The notes: a model not told the origin generated them from the letters alone. A DNA stretch of 64,000 bases from Nitrososphaerota archaeon (GCA_023379805.1 JAMCPI010000012.1:345777-409776), one strand, 5' to 3'. Shown: positions 1-7,511, numbered from the stretch's first letter. Translations and numbers: made by a program.

Positions 1-83
1 CGATTTTGACTAAAATTATTAGGAGCTCGTCGACCCTGGAGAAAAGGTCCCGGACCTGCTGCCTCGGATACTCAGACATCTAA

Positions 84-332
84 TCAGACACCTGACTGTA
101 CGTTTCTTTTGACCCTGATTCTCAGTGGGCTCTTCGGTGAAGGACTTGGAAAACGTCCCAGCTTCAGGACACCGAACAATGGACCCGCCTTCTCAGGGAT
201 GGGAAGGAAGGGCGGATCGAAGTATTTGCCGAGCTGCAGCTCAAGCTGGATGCGAGGCTGCTGCTCCTTTCCTCCCATTGGCACCAGGTCAACGATTTTC
301 TTGCGGTGCTGCCAGTCGATTTGGGTGCTCAT
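84..332 (-). CDS. Hypothetical protein, 82 aa, accessory region
   Basis: I do not recognise this protein. The ATG at 332 lies directly after the TAA stop of the upstream gene (333-725), so it is the last of four head-to-tail minus-strand genes (1809 down to 84) that look like one transcript. It is basic at the C-terminus and proline-rich in the middle, with no membrane segment or cysteine motif. The tight spacing is the main reason to believe it is translated. A plus-strand open frame covers much of the same DNA, but it has no context and is probably a shadow. Confidence 0.5.
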   Translation of the reverse strand: MSTQIDWQHRKKIVDLVPMGGKEQQPRIQLELQLGKYFDPPFLPIPEKAGPLFGVLKLGRFPSPSPKSPLRIRVKRNVQSGV

Positions 333-725
333 TTATTCTCGGAACCGCCGATACTGGATTTTTGCGCCGCTCTTCGTGAACCCGACGGGGACGTTGGCGC
401 TTCTCTGCAGGCCCATTGAGGCTAACGTCTCGTCGTCTAGACTGGCTAGATCTACGTTGTTATTGGCCTGGTTGCCCTGTTGGTAGTTATTTCTGGGAGG
501 CTGGCCCTGACCACCGAGCTTTATCATCTCAAGCCGGTTTCCTAAACCTGAAGTCCGTTCGGATAGGCGTACTGTGACTTGATCCAACAGAGGCGTCAAC
601 ACTTGGGCCCGAAGTTTACCCCGGGCGCCCTGTATCTGCGATTGAAGTGCTCCTAACCTCTGGCTAAGGTCGTCTGCCGAAACCTGTTGGTTTTGGCCCT
701 GATTCTGGTTTTGGTCCTGGCTCAA
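333..725 (-). CDS. Hypothetical Gln/Asn-rich protein, 130 aa
   Basis: Function unknown. The start is TTG at 725, immediately after the TAA of the zinc-finger gene, which implies translational coupling. The N-terminus is almost pure Gln/Asn/Asp (SQDQNQNQGQNQQ), followed by a probably helical stretch (about residues 20-70), a Gln/Asn-rich linker around 75-90 and a basic C-terminus. There is no signal peptide or membrane segment. Low-complexity Gln/Asn tails are common in structural or DNA-binding proteins of archaeal viruses and plasmids, but that is only an analogy. Confidence 0.5.
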   Translation of the reverse strand: MSQDQNQNQGQNQQVSADDLSQRLGALQSQIQGARGKLRAQVLTPLLDQVTVRLSERTSGLGNRLEMIKLGGQGQPPRNNYQQGNQANNNVDLASLDDETLASMGLQRSANVPVGFTKSGAKIQYRRFRE

Positions 726-1475
726 TTACGCAATCAGCCCCTTTCTTTTCAGCTCTTCAGCCATTGCCGACTCTCCCACCTGTTCGATTGTTGCCTTCGT
801 AGGTGGTGGACTTGAGCCTAGCAAGTATTTGCTTAATGGATTGACCAGATTTTCTCCGATTTTATCCACCCTTTTATCAATACTTCGCAACAATTCGACC
901 TGAACGTTGTTAGAATATGGTTCTCGGCTATCCAGTTTCTTCGTTAAAAGGTCGATCTGGTCCTGCATCTTCGTTAGCTTCTGGTTCTGGAGCTCAGTCT
1001 TCAACGTGGCGATCTCTTTTTGCGCCTGGTCGAATTTCTCTTCAAGCCTTGAGATAGCTGGATCTGGATCGGCGCTGACTCGCTGAACCCCTTCCTTTAG
1101 GGCCTGAGTTTTTGTCTGTAAGTATTCGCTGTACTCTAATTCTGCGAGGCTTGGCACAGTTTCGGGTAACGGGCTCTTTGCAGGCTCAGGCGGTTGATAC
1201 TTCGTTTTTTCCCGTTCAAGTCTCAAGGCTTTGAGCTCCAGACTCAACCTTGAGATTTGGTCCTGCAAGTAGGACCTCTCAGGGTCGGGGTCTAAACTTG
1301 ATCTAACAGATGGCTGTACAGGCTCAGGCTCAGGTAGCCTCTTCGAGGCGTGGACTCGTAAATGGCCGTTTAAGGATGCCTGCGAGGTGAAGGTTTTGTC
1401 GCAGTCTGAGCAGGCGAATTCTGTCTGATCTTCACTCGTAGGGGGGCCGTCCTCTATCTGTTCTGAGACTGCCAT
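726..1475 (-). CDS. C2H2 zinc-finger protein with long coiled coil, 249 aa
   Basis: Residues 20-42 form one classical C2H2 zinc finger: C22-x2-C25-x12-H38-x3-H42, with the usual Phe and Leu core positions. A proline-rich linker follows, then a long heptad-like helical region (about residues 68-205, rich in Leu, Glu, Lys, Gln) that should form a coiled coil. The C-terminus is short and charged. The likely role is a multimeric nucleic-acid-binding protein. Single C2H2 fingers are frequent in archaeal viruses and plasmids, which fits the accessory setting. The ATG at 1475 sits two bases after the stop of the preceding gene. The DNA target and partners are unknown. Confidence 0.75.
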   Translation of the reverse strand: MAVSEQIEDGPPTSEDQTEFACSDCDKTFTSQASLNGHLRVHASKRLPEPEPVQPSVRSSLDPDPERSYLQDQISRLSLELKALRLEREKTKYQPPEPAKSPLPETVPSLAELEYSEYLQTKTQALKEGVQRVSADPDPAISRLEEKFDQAQKEIATLKTELQNQKLTKMQDQIDLLTKKLDSREPYSNNVQVELLRSIDKRVDKIGENLVNPLSKYLLGSSPPPTKATIEQVGESAMAEELKRKGLIA

Positions 1476-1476
1476 G

Positions 1477-1809
1477 CTACCTCACTCCAGGTCTCGGCCC
1501 TTCGTAAACAAGCGGCTGACTGGCTACAGCCTCCATTAATCGAACTTCCCAGGCAGCGGCATGGTTGCTTCTCATAATGTCCAGCAGTTGATCAGTGACT
1601 TGGGCTCGACGCTCACGCACCTCAACGAGGCGGTCAAGCAGGGTCTCGAAGAGGCTTCCACGCTTAGAATAAATCCGTGAGCCCTTAGCGGCTCGGAGGA
1701 GGCTCGGAGGCACCTGAACTGCCTCGGAGGGTTTAGCTGACATAGTTAGCCGATGGAAACCCTTCGATTTATCCGTTACCCTACGAAATGTAGAAATTGC
1801 ATAGAACAA
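1477..1809 (-). CDS. Hypothetical protein, 110 aa, first gene of the zinc-finger operon
   Basis: Unrecognised. The ORF begins near 1809, but the opening residues (FYAISTFRRVTDKSKGFHRL) look unlike a normal N-terminus. The internal ATG at about 1743 (MSAKPSEAVQVPPSLLRAAKG) is a credible alternative. The remainder is amphipathic and helical, with an Arg/Glu-rich stretch (LLDRLVEVRERRAQVTDQLL) reminiscent of small plasmid-encoded DNA-binding or partition proteins. It is co-directional with, and tightly linked to, the C2H2 gene. Confidence 0.5.
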   Translation of the reverse strand: MFYAISTFRRVTDKSKGFHRLTMSAKPSEAVQVPPSLLRAAKGSRIYSKRGSLFETLLDRLVEVRERRAQVTDQLLDIMRSNHAAAWEVRLMEAVASQPLVYEGPRPGVR

Positions 1810-1916
1810 TCGTATATGTTACAGGTGTATGATTGTGGAGCCACAGTTTTATCGCTATTCAGTCAGAATAACTCAGAAAACATGATTTTATATAATACGT
1901 CAGTATTACGTAGGAT

Positions 1917-2162
1917 ATGCCTAGACAAATAGGAACCGTGCGGCAGATCATTTGTATCTCAATGCATCCTTTCTGGGTTAAAGAGTTAGATAAGCAACGT
2001 GGTGTGCTTACACGATCGGAGTATCTAAGAGGTCTACTCAGAGCTGAGATGGGTAAAATTGAGGGCGCCAGCGAGCAACCGACACCCTCCAAGACACACG
2101 AGTTGAACCAATCTTCAGCTACGGAGATAGTTCAGAATGTCAAGCACCCCACTGAAATTTAA
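1917..2162 (+). CDS. Small ribbon-helix-helix-like protein, 81 aa
   Basis: Residues 6-45 fit a ribbon-helix-helix (CopG/Arc-like) domain: a short beta strand (TVRQIICISMHP), a helix (FWVKELDKQRG), then SRSEYLRGLLRAEM-type second-helix spacing (sequence LTRSEYLRGLLRAEMG). Such dimers bind short palindromic operators. It is divergent from the 1809-84 operon, with the shared promoter region at 1810-1916, so it could regulate that operon. A TATA-like stretch (ttttatataatacg) lies about 30 bases upstream. Its 3' end overlaps the next gene by 26 bases. Confidence 0.6.
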   Translation: MPRQIGTVRQIICISMHPFWVKELDKQRGVLTRSEYLRGLLRAEMGKIEGASEQPTPSKTHELNQSSATEIVQNVKHPTEI

Positions 2163-2574
2163 GCCTTCTGTCATCTCGGATCTCCGGCTTTTGGATGACA
2201 TTGCTGGAGCTCTGGCAGAAAGGACGACAGATGCAGCCACCAAAACCGAGCTGCAGTCTGCACGAACCTACTTTCAAACACGCATCAAGGAGTTAACATC
2301 GACGGCACCGGCTGAACCTTCACCCGGAGATGATTCGGCATTAACCAATTACTTACAGAGCGCCAAGTGGAGTGACTACCGCAGCGGCACCGGCAGCTGG
2401 ATCTTCGCAGCTGACCCGAGCGGCAACATTTACCCGGAGCTAAAGACACTCGTCAACCGCATCAAGGAGAGCAACAGCAAACAGGTCGTGATTGGATCAT
2501 TCACCTACAAGGTGAGTCGAGGCCAGACTGGTGGGCTCTTCCTCTCCCGGTACAAGACCAGTAAAGGGAGTTGA
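2137..2574 (+). CDS. Hypothetical protein, 145 aa
   Basis: Not recognised. The N-terminal 65 residues look alpha-helical (about 20-60), followed by an acidic/proline linker and a C-terminal part (about 80-145) of mixed strand and helix with WSDYRSGTGSWIF and GSFTYKVSRGQTGGLFLSRYK motifs. The latter looks like a small compact beta-rich nucleic-acid-binding fold. It overlaps the RHH-like gene upstream by 26 bases and is therefore probably cotranscribed. Iteron-like repeats begin directly after its stop codon. Confidence 0.55.
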   Translation: MSSTPLKFKPSVISDLRLLDDIAGALAERTTDAATKTELQSARTYFQTRIKELTSTAPAEPSPGDDSALTNYLQSAKWSDYRSGTGSWIFAADPSGNIYPELKTLVNRIKESNSKQVVIGSFTYKVSRGQTGGLFLSRYKTSKGS

Positions 2575-2577
2575 GAC

Positions 2578-2797
2578 TTTGCAGAACGTAATACATTGTT
2601 CTGCTAACTTTGCACAATGTTGTTGTTGCTGCACCCCCCTTTTTGGCATGTCCAAAACCGAATCTCTCCCCGGTTTCGTGCCTAAATCTTTGCAGATTGT
2701 TGTACATTGTTTTGTAGTAGTATGTAGTACCTTGCGAATTGTAGTACATGATTACACTTTACTCCATCAATGTATTACAAGCTGTACATCTAGCAAA
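2578..2797. repeat. Iteron-like imperfect repeats upstream of an RHH gene
   Basis: Three direct imperfect copies of a roughly 22-bp unit of the form TTGCAGA-N3-TANTACATTGTT start at about 2579, 2690 and 2732. A shorter relative (TTTGCACAATGTTG) lies at about 2609. One inverted relative (TTTGCTAGATGTACAGCTTG when read on the minus strand) lies at 2777-2797. They sit in the gap before the gene at 2817. Spaced copies of this kind are typical of replication iterons or of operators for a small DNA-binding protein. Which of these applies is not decided by sequence. Confidence 0.55.
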
Positions 2798-2802
2798 GTT
2801 TC

Positions 2803-2809
2803 AGGAGGT
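2803..2809 (+). promoter_or_regulatory. Strong Shine-Dalgarno that sets a TTG start
   Basis: AGGAGGT lies 7 bases upstream of the TTG at 2817. It favours that start over the more distal ATG at 2748, whose first 23 residues do not fit an RHH protein. Confidence 0.6.
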
Positions 2810-2816
2810 CTATCAT

Positions 2817-3407
2817 TTGGTCCGTAGGACCATTGTTGTTCGGAATGTCGATGATGACATCTGGATCAGGTTCAATCAGGCAGTGTACAACATCTACGGC
2901 ACCCCATACGGGCACATTGGCGAAGAGCTAACTCATGCAATGGATCAATACCTAGCCCATCCGCAACAACATCATCAAAGTACAAGATCTGCAAAGTCCC
3001 AGGTTGAGAAGAACGACCACCGGGCTGACGTTCAGGAGAACATCGAGCGCCTGAGAGTGTACTTCAGGACGTTGGTTATTGTAGATGGAGACGACCACAC
3101 AAACAAGAGAAAACTAGTCCGAGATATTTACAACTGCCTTAAAGACCACCGAGAACATCTCGACATACGAACGCCACGAGTATATGCTGAAAGGCTAATC
3201 AGGCTCGGACATATTCAGTCAAATCCTCTGGCTCCCATCTCACTATTCTATGATCGTGACTGGCTTAAGATTACTGAAGAGGAATTTGCACCACCGACCA
3301 TACATATCCCCACTATTGGGTCTGGCACTGCAGGTCAGCGCCTCAAGGACATCATACCGTGGAACAATCCAACCGGGAGCCCTTCACCTTTAGCGAGGGC
3401 GTCCTGA
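2817..3407 (+). CDS. Ribbon-helix-helix N-terminal domain protein, 196 aa
   Basis: The start is placed at TTG 2817 because of the AGGAGGT just upstream. From that start the protein opens with a strand and two helices (VRRTIVVRNVDDDIWIRFNQ ... GHIGEELTHAMDQYL) that resemble archaeal RHH DNA-binding domains. A charged linker at about 50-75 and a C-terminal domain of about 120 residues with no motif I recognise follow. The gene lies directly behind the iteron-like repeats. A replication initiator or autorepressor of a plasmid-like element is a reasonable guess, not a demonstrated role. The reading frame is also open upstream to ATG 2748. Confidence 0.6.
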   Translation: MVRRTIVVRNVDDDIWIRFNQAVYNIYGTPYGHIGEELTHAMDQYLAHPQQHHQSTRSAKSQVEKNDHRADVQENIERLRVYFRTLVIVDGDDHTNKRKLVRDIYNCLKDHREHLDIRTPRVYAERLIRLGHIQSNPLAPISLFYDRDWLKITEEEFAPPTIHIPTIGSGTAGQRLKDIIPWNNPTGSPSPLARAS

Positions 3408-3408
3408 A

Positions 3409-3642
3409 TTGGCAATCATCTATTACGAGAAGGTCGTCAACGGTAGGACATATCCTCGAGCCGCCAGGTATGGGCCATTCACCTTCGCCGAGCAAGTGTA
3501 CCGAGATCCTGAGACCGGGAAGGTGTGCACGAGATACTTGGGGATTAAGAAGGTGCCGAGAAATGTAATAGAAAAATGGCAGGCCAGTAATAGAAACAAT
3601 GGTGCGGCGAGCATCAAGGTGGTTGCGGATGCTCTGGGGTAG
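3409..3642 (+). CDS. Hypothetical protein, 77 aa
   Basis: The TTG start at 3409 follows the stop of the previous gene by one base. The sequence (AIIYYEKVVNGRTYPRAARYGPFTFAEQVYRDPETGKVCTRYLGIKK, given here in part) looks like a small beta-rich domain ending in a helix. Compact basic proteins of this type often accompany archaeal plasmid or viral replication genes. No function can be assigned. Confidence 0.5.
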   Translation: MAIIYYEKVVNGRTYPRAARYGPFTFAEQVYRDPETGKVCTRYLGIKKVPRNVIEKWQASNRNNGAASIKVVADALG

Positions 3643-3667
3643 ATACTCAAAGTCCTGACAACAAGCA

Positions 3668-4240
3668 TTAATCACTTGATGGTAATTCAATTGCGTTAGC
3701 GGCAAATGTAATTATTATCGAGGCAAAACCCAAGACCATACCTGCTATTGGGCCATACAATATGGAATTACCAAACGTCTGACTTGGTCCGGGAATATTT
3801 CCCATGGCTCTAAATGAGGAAACGATTGAAATACCAAAAAAGAGCATGGTCGCACACATACTCCAGACGAGCCAAAATCGGTCCTTTCTCAATTTACTGA
3901 GTCGCCTTTCATTTACTCTATACACACCACTGGACTGATCCTGTTCCTTCAGCAATCTAGTTAAGTCTCTCATCTGCTCGTTTGATGAACTTAGAAGAAA
4001 GCCAAACAGAACCTCACCTAAACCTAGAATGATTCCATCAACTTCAACCAAGCTCGAAAACATTAGACGAAGATTCTCCGCCTGAACATAGTCTGGTACA
4101 CTCTCAAGGATCCATCCTGGAACACTGAACCCCGCAAATAGAAGAGCGACAGCGGTAATGTATACTACAGCTGCCATTCTAATGGTTGATCTAAAGACAT
4201 GTCTGCGCACCCAAGACCGAATCGATCCTCTCACATCCAA
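3668..4240 (-). CDS. Membrane protein with four predicted TM segments, 190 aa
   Basis: Unrecognised integral membrane protein. Hydrophobic segments lie at about residues 20-45, 68-90 (partly amphipathic), 122-145 and 160-182. A charged loop between the second and third (about 90-120, with RLLKEQDQSSGVYRVNERRLSKLRKDR) probably faces the cytoplasm. The ATG is at 4240. It is convergent with the plus-strand genes of the accessory block, and the 25-base gap to the preceding gene leaves no room for a separate regulatory region. It may be the last chromosomal-type gene before the accessory region. Confidence 0.55.
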   Translation of the reverse strand: MDVRGSIRSWVRRHVFRSTIRMAAVVYITAVALLFAGFSVPGWILESVPDYVQAENLRLMFSSLVEVDGIILGLGEVLFGFLLSSSNEQMRDLTRLLKEQDQSSGVYRVNERRLSKLRKDRFWLVWSMCATMLFFGISIVSSFRAMGNIPGPSQTFGNSILYGPIAGMVLGFASIIITFAANAIELPSSD

Positions 4241-4377
4241 TTCAGGTTTTCAACCGCCTACCCTTTAGATCGTCAGACATTCAGGCCGGAAGGGGGTATA
4301 TCTTGCGATTTTATCAAAGTATGGGTGATATCGCTCGATCACTCACCTGACAGATCTCTTCTCTTCTGCGTCGCTGT

Positions 4378-4399
4378 GATTCAAAAAATTTTTTGAATC
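4378..4399. repeat. Perfect 22-bp palindrome
   Basis: The left arm GATTCAAAAAA is followed directly by its reverse complement, centred at 4388/4389. There is no loop, so it is better suited to binding a dimeric protein or forming a cruciform than to a transcription terminator. It lies in the 990-base gene-poor stretch after the accessory region. Confidence 0.6.
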
Positions 4400-4450
4400 G
4401 CTTTTATGCTGCTGCTTTGCTGATTCAAGCGTGATTTCGTGCGTAAATCT

Positions 4451-4477
4451 ATCGCTTAAAAGATTATTTTAAGCGAT
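4451..4477. repeat. 11-bp inverted repeat with 5-nt loop
   Basis: ATCGCTTAAAA (4451-4461) is exactly complementary to TTTTAAGCGAT (4467-4477), around the loop GATTA. It lies only 50 bp from the palindrome at 4378. It could be a terminator for either strand or an operator/origin element. Confidence 0.6.
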
Positions 4478-4667
4478 AACCTTTTGTTCTGCTTGCTTGT
4501 GTTTGTTTGCGATGCAACAAGAAAATGAACCGATATCGGAGCAAATTCCACCAGGCCCGCCACATTAATGAGTCAAGAAGTAGGTTGATTATATTGTCTC
4601 ATTTAATAGGCACGAACCATTTGTAGTCAACCAGATGTTCCAAAAACCTCTTGGCAAGACGCCACTT

Positions 4668-4940
4668 GCTACAGCCAATCTACCCGCAACAATCTAACCG
4701 GTTAAGCAGGTTCTGCAACCCCTGCGGAGCTCCAAAACAATCCTAACATAAAACCTGAAAAATACATTAAGGGATAATCTTGCAAGCAGAACAAGTGCTT
4801 GCCAAAAGCACTGCAAGCCTTGAATCCGCATCCAAACACATCCATTAAGACAGCAGCTTGATTCCTATGCACATTTCAAGAGTATATAGAGCCCTCTCCT
4901 AGTATTTTTAGCACGCGTGCGTGCACCTCGAAGCATTGCA
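4668..4940 (-). ncRNA. RNA-like family I, copy A
   Basis: Read on the minus strand from 4940, this is colinear, without net gaps, with 29628-29900 and with about 61175-60903. The first 40 bases (4940-4901) are identical to 29628-29667. A TATA-like box (CTCTATATACT) starts at offset 49 in both A and B, and GAATC starts at offset 76, about where transcription would begin. AGATTATCCC is at offset 160, TATGTTAG at 190 and GATTGGCTGTAGC at 260. Within it, 4779-4817 folds into CTTGCA/TGCAAG around GTGCTT/AAGCAC. I infer a promoter plus an RNA of about 200 nt. A non-autonomous mobile element is the main alternative. No known RNA family was recognised. Confidence 0.55.
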
Positions 4941-4990
4941 AATATTGCTAAGCCCCACTCTATCTTTTCCGTTACTCATTGAGTGGTCGA

Positions 4991-5056
4991 ATGCTATATC
5001 TGTTAATTGCAGCAGCGGCGATTGTGGCTTGGATTCTTGTATCGACTAGATTGTAG
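4991..5056 (+). CDS. Possible 21-aa hydrophobic micropeptide
   Basis: ATG at 4991 opens MLYLLIAAAAIVAWILVSTRL, a single membrane-helix-like peptide ending in TAG. No clear ribosome-binding site is visible. Small single-span peptides of this kind exist in archaea, but a random ORF of this length is also expected, so the call is tentative. Confidence 0.2.
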   Translation: MLYLLIAAAAIVAWILVSTRL

Positions 5057-5229
5057 CTATTGGAGAACTTTTGTGTCTGTAGAGCGGTGTGCTGGGAGTC
5101 CAGCAACCTCACCGAGACACATATTAAATAATATTGGATGATATTTCCAGTAAGTGTAATTAATACAATAAATAAGGTTTATTATATTGATAATACGGGG
5201 TTTTAATTGACAGAAGCACTGAAATAATA

Positions 5230-5646
5230 ATGAAGCGACTAGCAGTAGTTGACGTTAACCTATGTGTCGGCTGCCAAGGCTGCCTATTCGCCTGCGCCCG
5301 AAGATTCGGAGACGCAGGTCTGTCAAGATCAGCCATACATGTAAAATCGGCCGGTGGCATCGAGCGCGGCTTCATCGTAACGGTCTGCAGAGCCTGCCTC
5401 GACCCTCCCTGCGCAAAGGTGTGTCCAACAGACGCCCTGAAACCTAGGCCCGGAGGCGGAGTCATCCTCAATCCACAGAAATGTATAGGATGCGGAAACT
5501 GCAAAGAGGCCTGCACAATAAACGCAGTCTTCTGGGACGAAGACACCAACAAACCCGCAATCTGCACCCACTGCGGCTACTGCGTAGACTTCTGCCCATA
5601 CGGCGTATTGAAACTTGAAGAACGAGAAGGAGGAATCTCAGTGTGA
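5230..5646 (+). CDS. Ferredoxin-like subunit with four [4Fe-4S] clusters, 138 aa
   Basis: Four cysteine groups are visible: CVGCQGCLFAC (12-22), CRACLDPPCAKVCP (about 57-70), CIGCGNCKEAC (about 84-94) and CTHCGYCVDFCP (about 109-120). Together they should ligate four [4Fe-4S] clusters, as in HycB/DmsB-type electron-transfer subunits. Its stop codon overlaps the GTG start of the aldehyde oxidoreductase gene by 4 bases, so the two are cotranscribed and translationally coupled. It very likely takes electrons from that enzyme and passes them to ferredoxin or a membrane acceptor. The arrangement resembles the small subunit of heteromeric WOR5-type enzymes. Confidence 0.88.
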   Translation: MKRLAVVDVNLCVGCQGCLFACARRFGDAGLSRSAIHVKSAGGIERGFIVTVCRACLDPPCAKVCPTDALKPRPGGGVILNPQKCIGCGNCKEACTINAVFWDEDTNKPAICTHCGYCVDFCPYGVLKLEEREGGISV

Positions 5647-7415
5647 TAAGCGAAGACCCGCTTAGAACTGTTCTGTACATCGACCTTTCAAAAAGAAGCT
5701 TCTGGACAGAGGATCGCAGAGACCTCTTCGAACAATACATAGGCGGCACCGGTGTCGCGATAAATCTTCTACAGAAGGAGTGCCGACAAAACGCAAACCC
5801 ACTGGGACCGGACAACCCCATCATATTCGCAGTAGGACCATTAACAGGCGTATTTCCATTAGCATCCAAGACGGTTGCCCTCTTCAAATCACCTCTCACA
5901 GGCAACCTAGGTGAAAGCCACGCAGGAGGCCGAAGCGCCACAGCTATCAGAATGGCCGGTTACGGCGCCATCGTCATAAAAGGCGCAAGCGAAACACCGG
6001 TCTACCTCGTAATAGACAGCGACAAGGTGCATTTCAAAGACGCTTCCGCACTATGGGGTTTGAAGAGCAGCTTCACAGTAGGCAGAATCATCAGAGAACA
6101 GGAGGATGGAGCTGGGCTCCGAACCATTATGCGCATCGGCGGAGCAGGTGAGAAGATGGTCTCCTACGCCTGCGTAATCACAGAAACCTACAGGCACTTC
6201 GGGCGACTAGGACTCGGAGCAGTCTTCGGCAGCAAGAAACTCAAAGCAATCTCAGTATCAGGCAGACGCCGCATAAAAGTCGAGAACCCAAAAACCTACA
6301 GAGAACTGTACAAAGAGGTATTCAACAGAACAGTAAAGTCCCCAGCTATGAAGAAGTACCATGATCTGGGCACCGCCGTGAACATCAGCCCATTAAACGA
6401 GCTGAAAGCGCTGCCGACAGAGAATCTGAAGCAGAACAGCTTCGACCAAGCCGGCGGAATATCAGGTGAATCTATAGCTGAAAAGTATCTGGGTAGACGC
6501 GTAGCCTGCTCCCACTGCCCAGTGAGCTGCATCCATCTAGCCACATACCGTGAACCCTACGCCAGCGAACCCTACTTCTACAAGACCACAATGGTCGGCT
6601 ACGACTACGAACTCATCTACTCATTCGGCACAATGCTGAAAATATCCTCCCCGGAAGGTCTTCTCAAAATCCTCGACGAAGTAGAGAAGTACGGGCTCGA
6701 CGTAATGAGCACCGGAGTAGCCCTAGCGTGGGCAACCGAGGCTCAGGAGCGAAACCTAATCCCGAGCGAAGGCGACGTAAACGGAGCAAAACTCCGCCTC
6801 CAATGGGGTGACTACGACACATACATCAAAGCAATAGAGTACCTGACAGACCAGCCTAACGACTTCTACAAAGCATTAGCACGAGGAGTCAGCTACGCTT
6901 CATCAAAATACGGTGGCTCAGAGTTCGCTCTCAGCTTCGGCGGCAACGAAATGCCCGGCTACCACACAGGCCCCGCGGCTCACATCGGCCACCTAATCGG
7001 CTCAAGACACAGCCACCTAGACGGCGCAGGCTACAGCATCGACCAGCAGAACCTGAAAGAACCCGGCAAATCCACCCCTGAAAACATCGCTAAAGCCCTA
7101 ATAGACGAGGAGAAGTGGCGGCAGATACTCTCAAGCCTCACAATATGCTTCTTCGCCAGAGGAATATATGACATCGACACCGTGCTGAAAACACTAAGCG
7201 TACTAGGATACAAACTAACTAAAGACGACCTGACAAGAATAGGCAGCGAAATACTCCGCGAGAAATACCAGTTCAAGATCAGAGAAGGCTTCAACCCACG
7301 AAACATCACAATACCGAAAAGAATACTCGAAACACCCTCCCCGCACGGCGTAATCTCAGAAGACACAATAAGAAAAGGCGTAGAATCAGCCACCGACCTA
7401 CTCGAAAAACTCTAG
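5643..7415 (+). CDS. Aldehyde:ferredoxin oxidoreductase family protein (W/Mo-pterin), 590 aa
   Basis: This is a full-length member of the AOR/FOR/WOR family, which oxidises aldehydes to carboxylates using a tungsto- or molybdo-bis-pyranopterin cofactor and a [4Fe-4S] cluster. Visible features are the N-terminal GGTGVAINLL turn, the cluster motif CSHCPVSC at about residues 289-296 and the distal cysteine in LTICFFAR at about residue 502, which completes the cluster ligands. Length is normal for the family. The coupled four-cluster ferredoxin upstream suggests a heterodimer rather than a classical AOR homodimer. The substrate cannot be read from the sequence; benzoyl-CoA-reductase-like BamB relatives share this fold and gene pairing. 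Confidence 0.88.
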   Translation: MISEDPLRTVLYIDLSKRSFWTEDRRDLFEQYIGGTGVAINLLQKECRQNANPLGPDNPIIFAVGPLTGVFPLASKTVALFKSPLTGNLGESHAGGRSATAIRMAGYGAIVIKGASETPVYLVIDSDKVHFKDASALWGLKSSFTVGRIIREQEDGAGLRTIMRIGGAGEKMVSYACVITETYRHFGRLGLGAVFGSKKLKAISVSGRRRIKVENPKTYRELYKEVFNRTVKSPAMKKYHDLGTAVNISPLNELKALPTENLKQNSFDQAGGISGESIAEKYLGRRVACSHCPVSCIHLATYREPYASEPYFYKTTMVGYDYELIYSFGTMLKISSPEGLLKILDEVEKYGLDVMSTGVALAWATEAQERNLIPSEGDVNGAKLRLQWGDYDTYIKAIEYLTDQPNDFYKALARGVSYASSKYGGSEFALSFGGNEMPGYHTGPAAHIGHLIGSRHSHLDGAGYSIDQQNLKEPGKSTPENIAKALIDEEKWRQILSSLTICFFARGIYDIDTVLKTLSVLGYKLTKDDLTRIGSEILREKYQFKIREGFNPRNITIPKRILETPSPHGVISEDTIRKGVESATDLLEKL

Positions 7416-7511
7416 ACACCTTCAACGCAACTAACTAGCTAACTAACTAATCGCTGTGAACAATTATGTTTAAAGGACTGCCCGCAAATACTATGAACAG
7501 TTTCACTTCGC

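Larger units (their letters stand above)
4241..5229. other. 990-bp region without a convincing protein gene
   Basis: It holds two strong palindromes (4378-4399, 4451-4477), copy A of the three-copy RNA-like element (4668-4940, minus), a possible 21-codon hydrophobic ORF (4991-5056) and an AT-rich promoter region ahead of the ferredoxin/AOR genes (about 5150-5225). I see nothing else. Confidence 0.6.

Noticed and set aside
109..486. 125-codon plus-strand ORF at the left edge
   Set aside because: It overlaps two tightly spaced minus-strand genes of the zinc-finger operon and has no context of its own.
4668..4940. Family I as RNase P, SRP or 5S RNA
   Set aside because: None of the conserved core motifs of those RNAs is visible, and three dispersed copies would be unusual for them.
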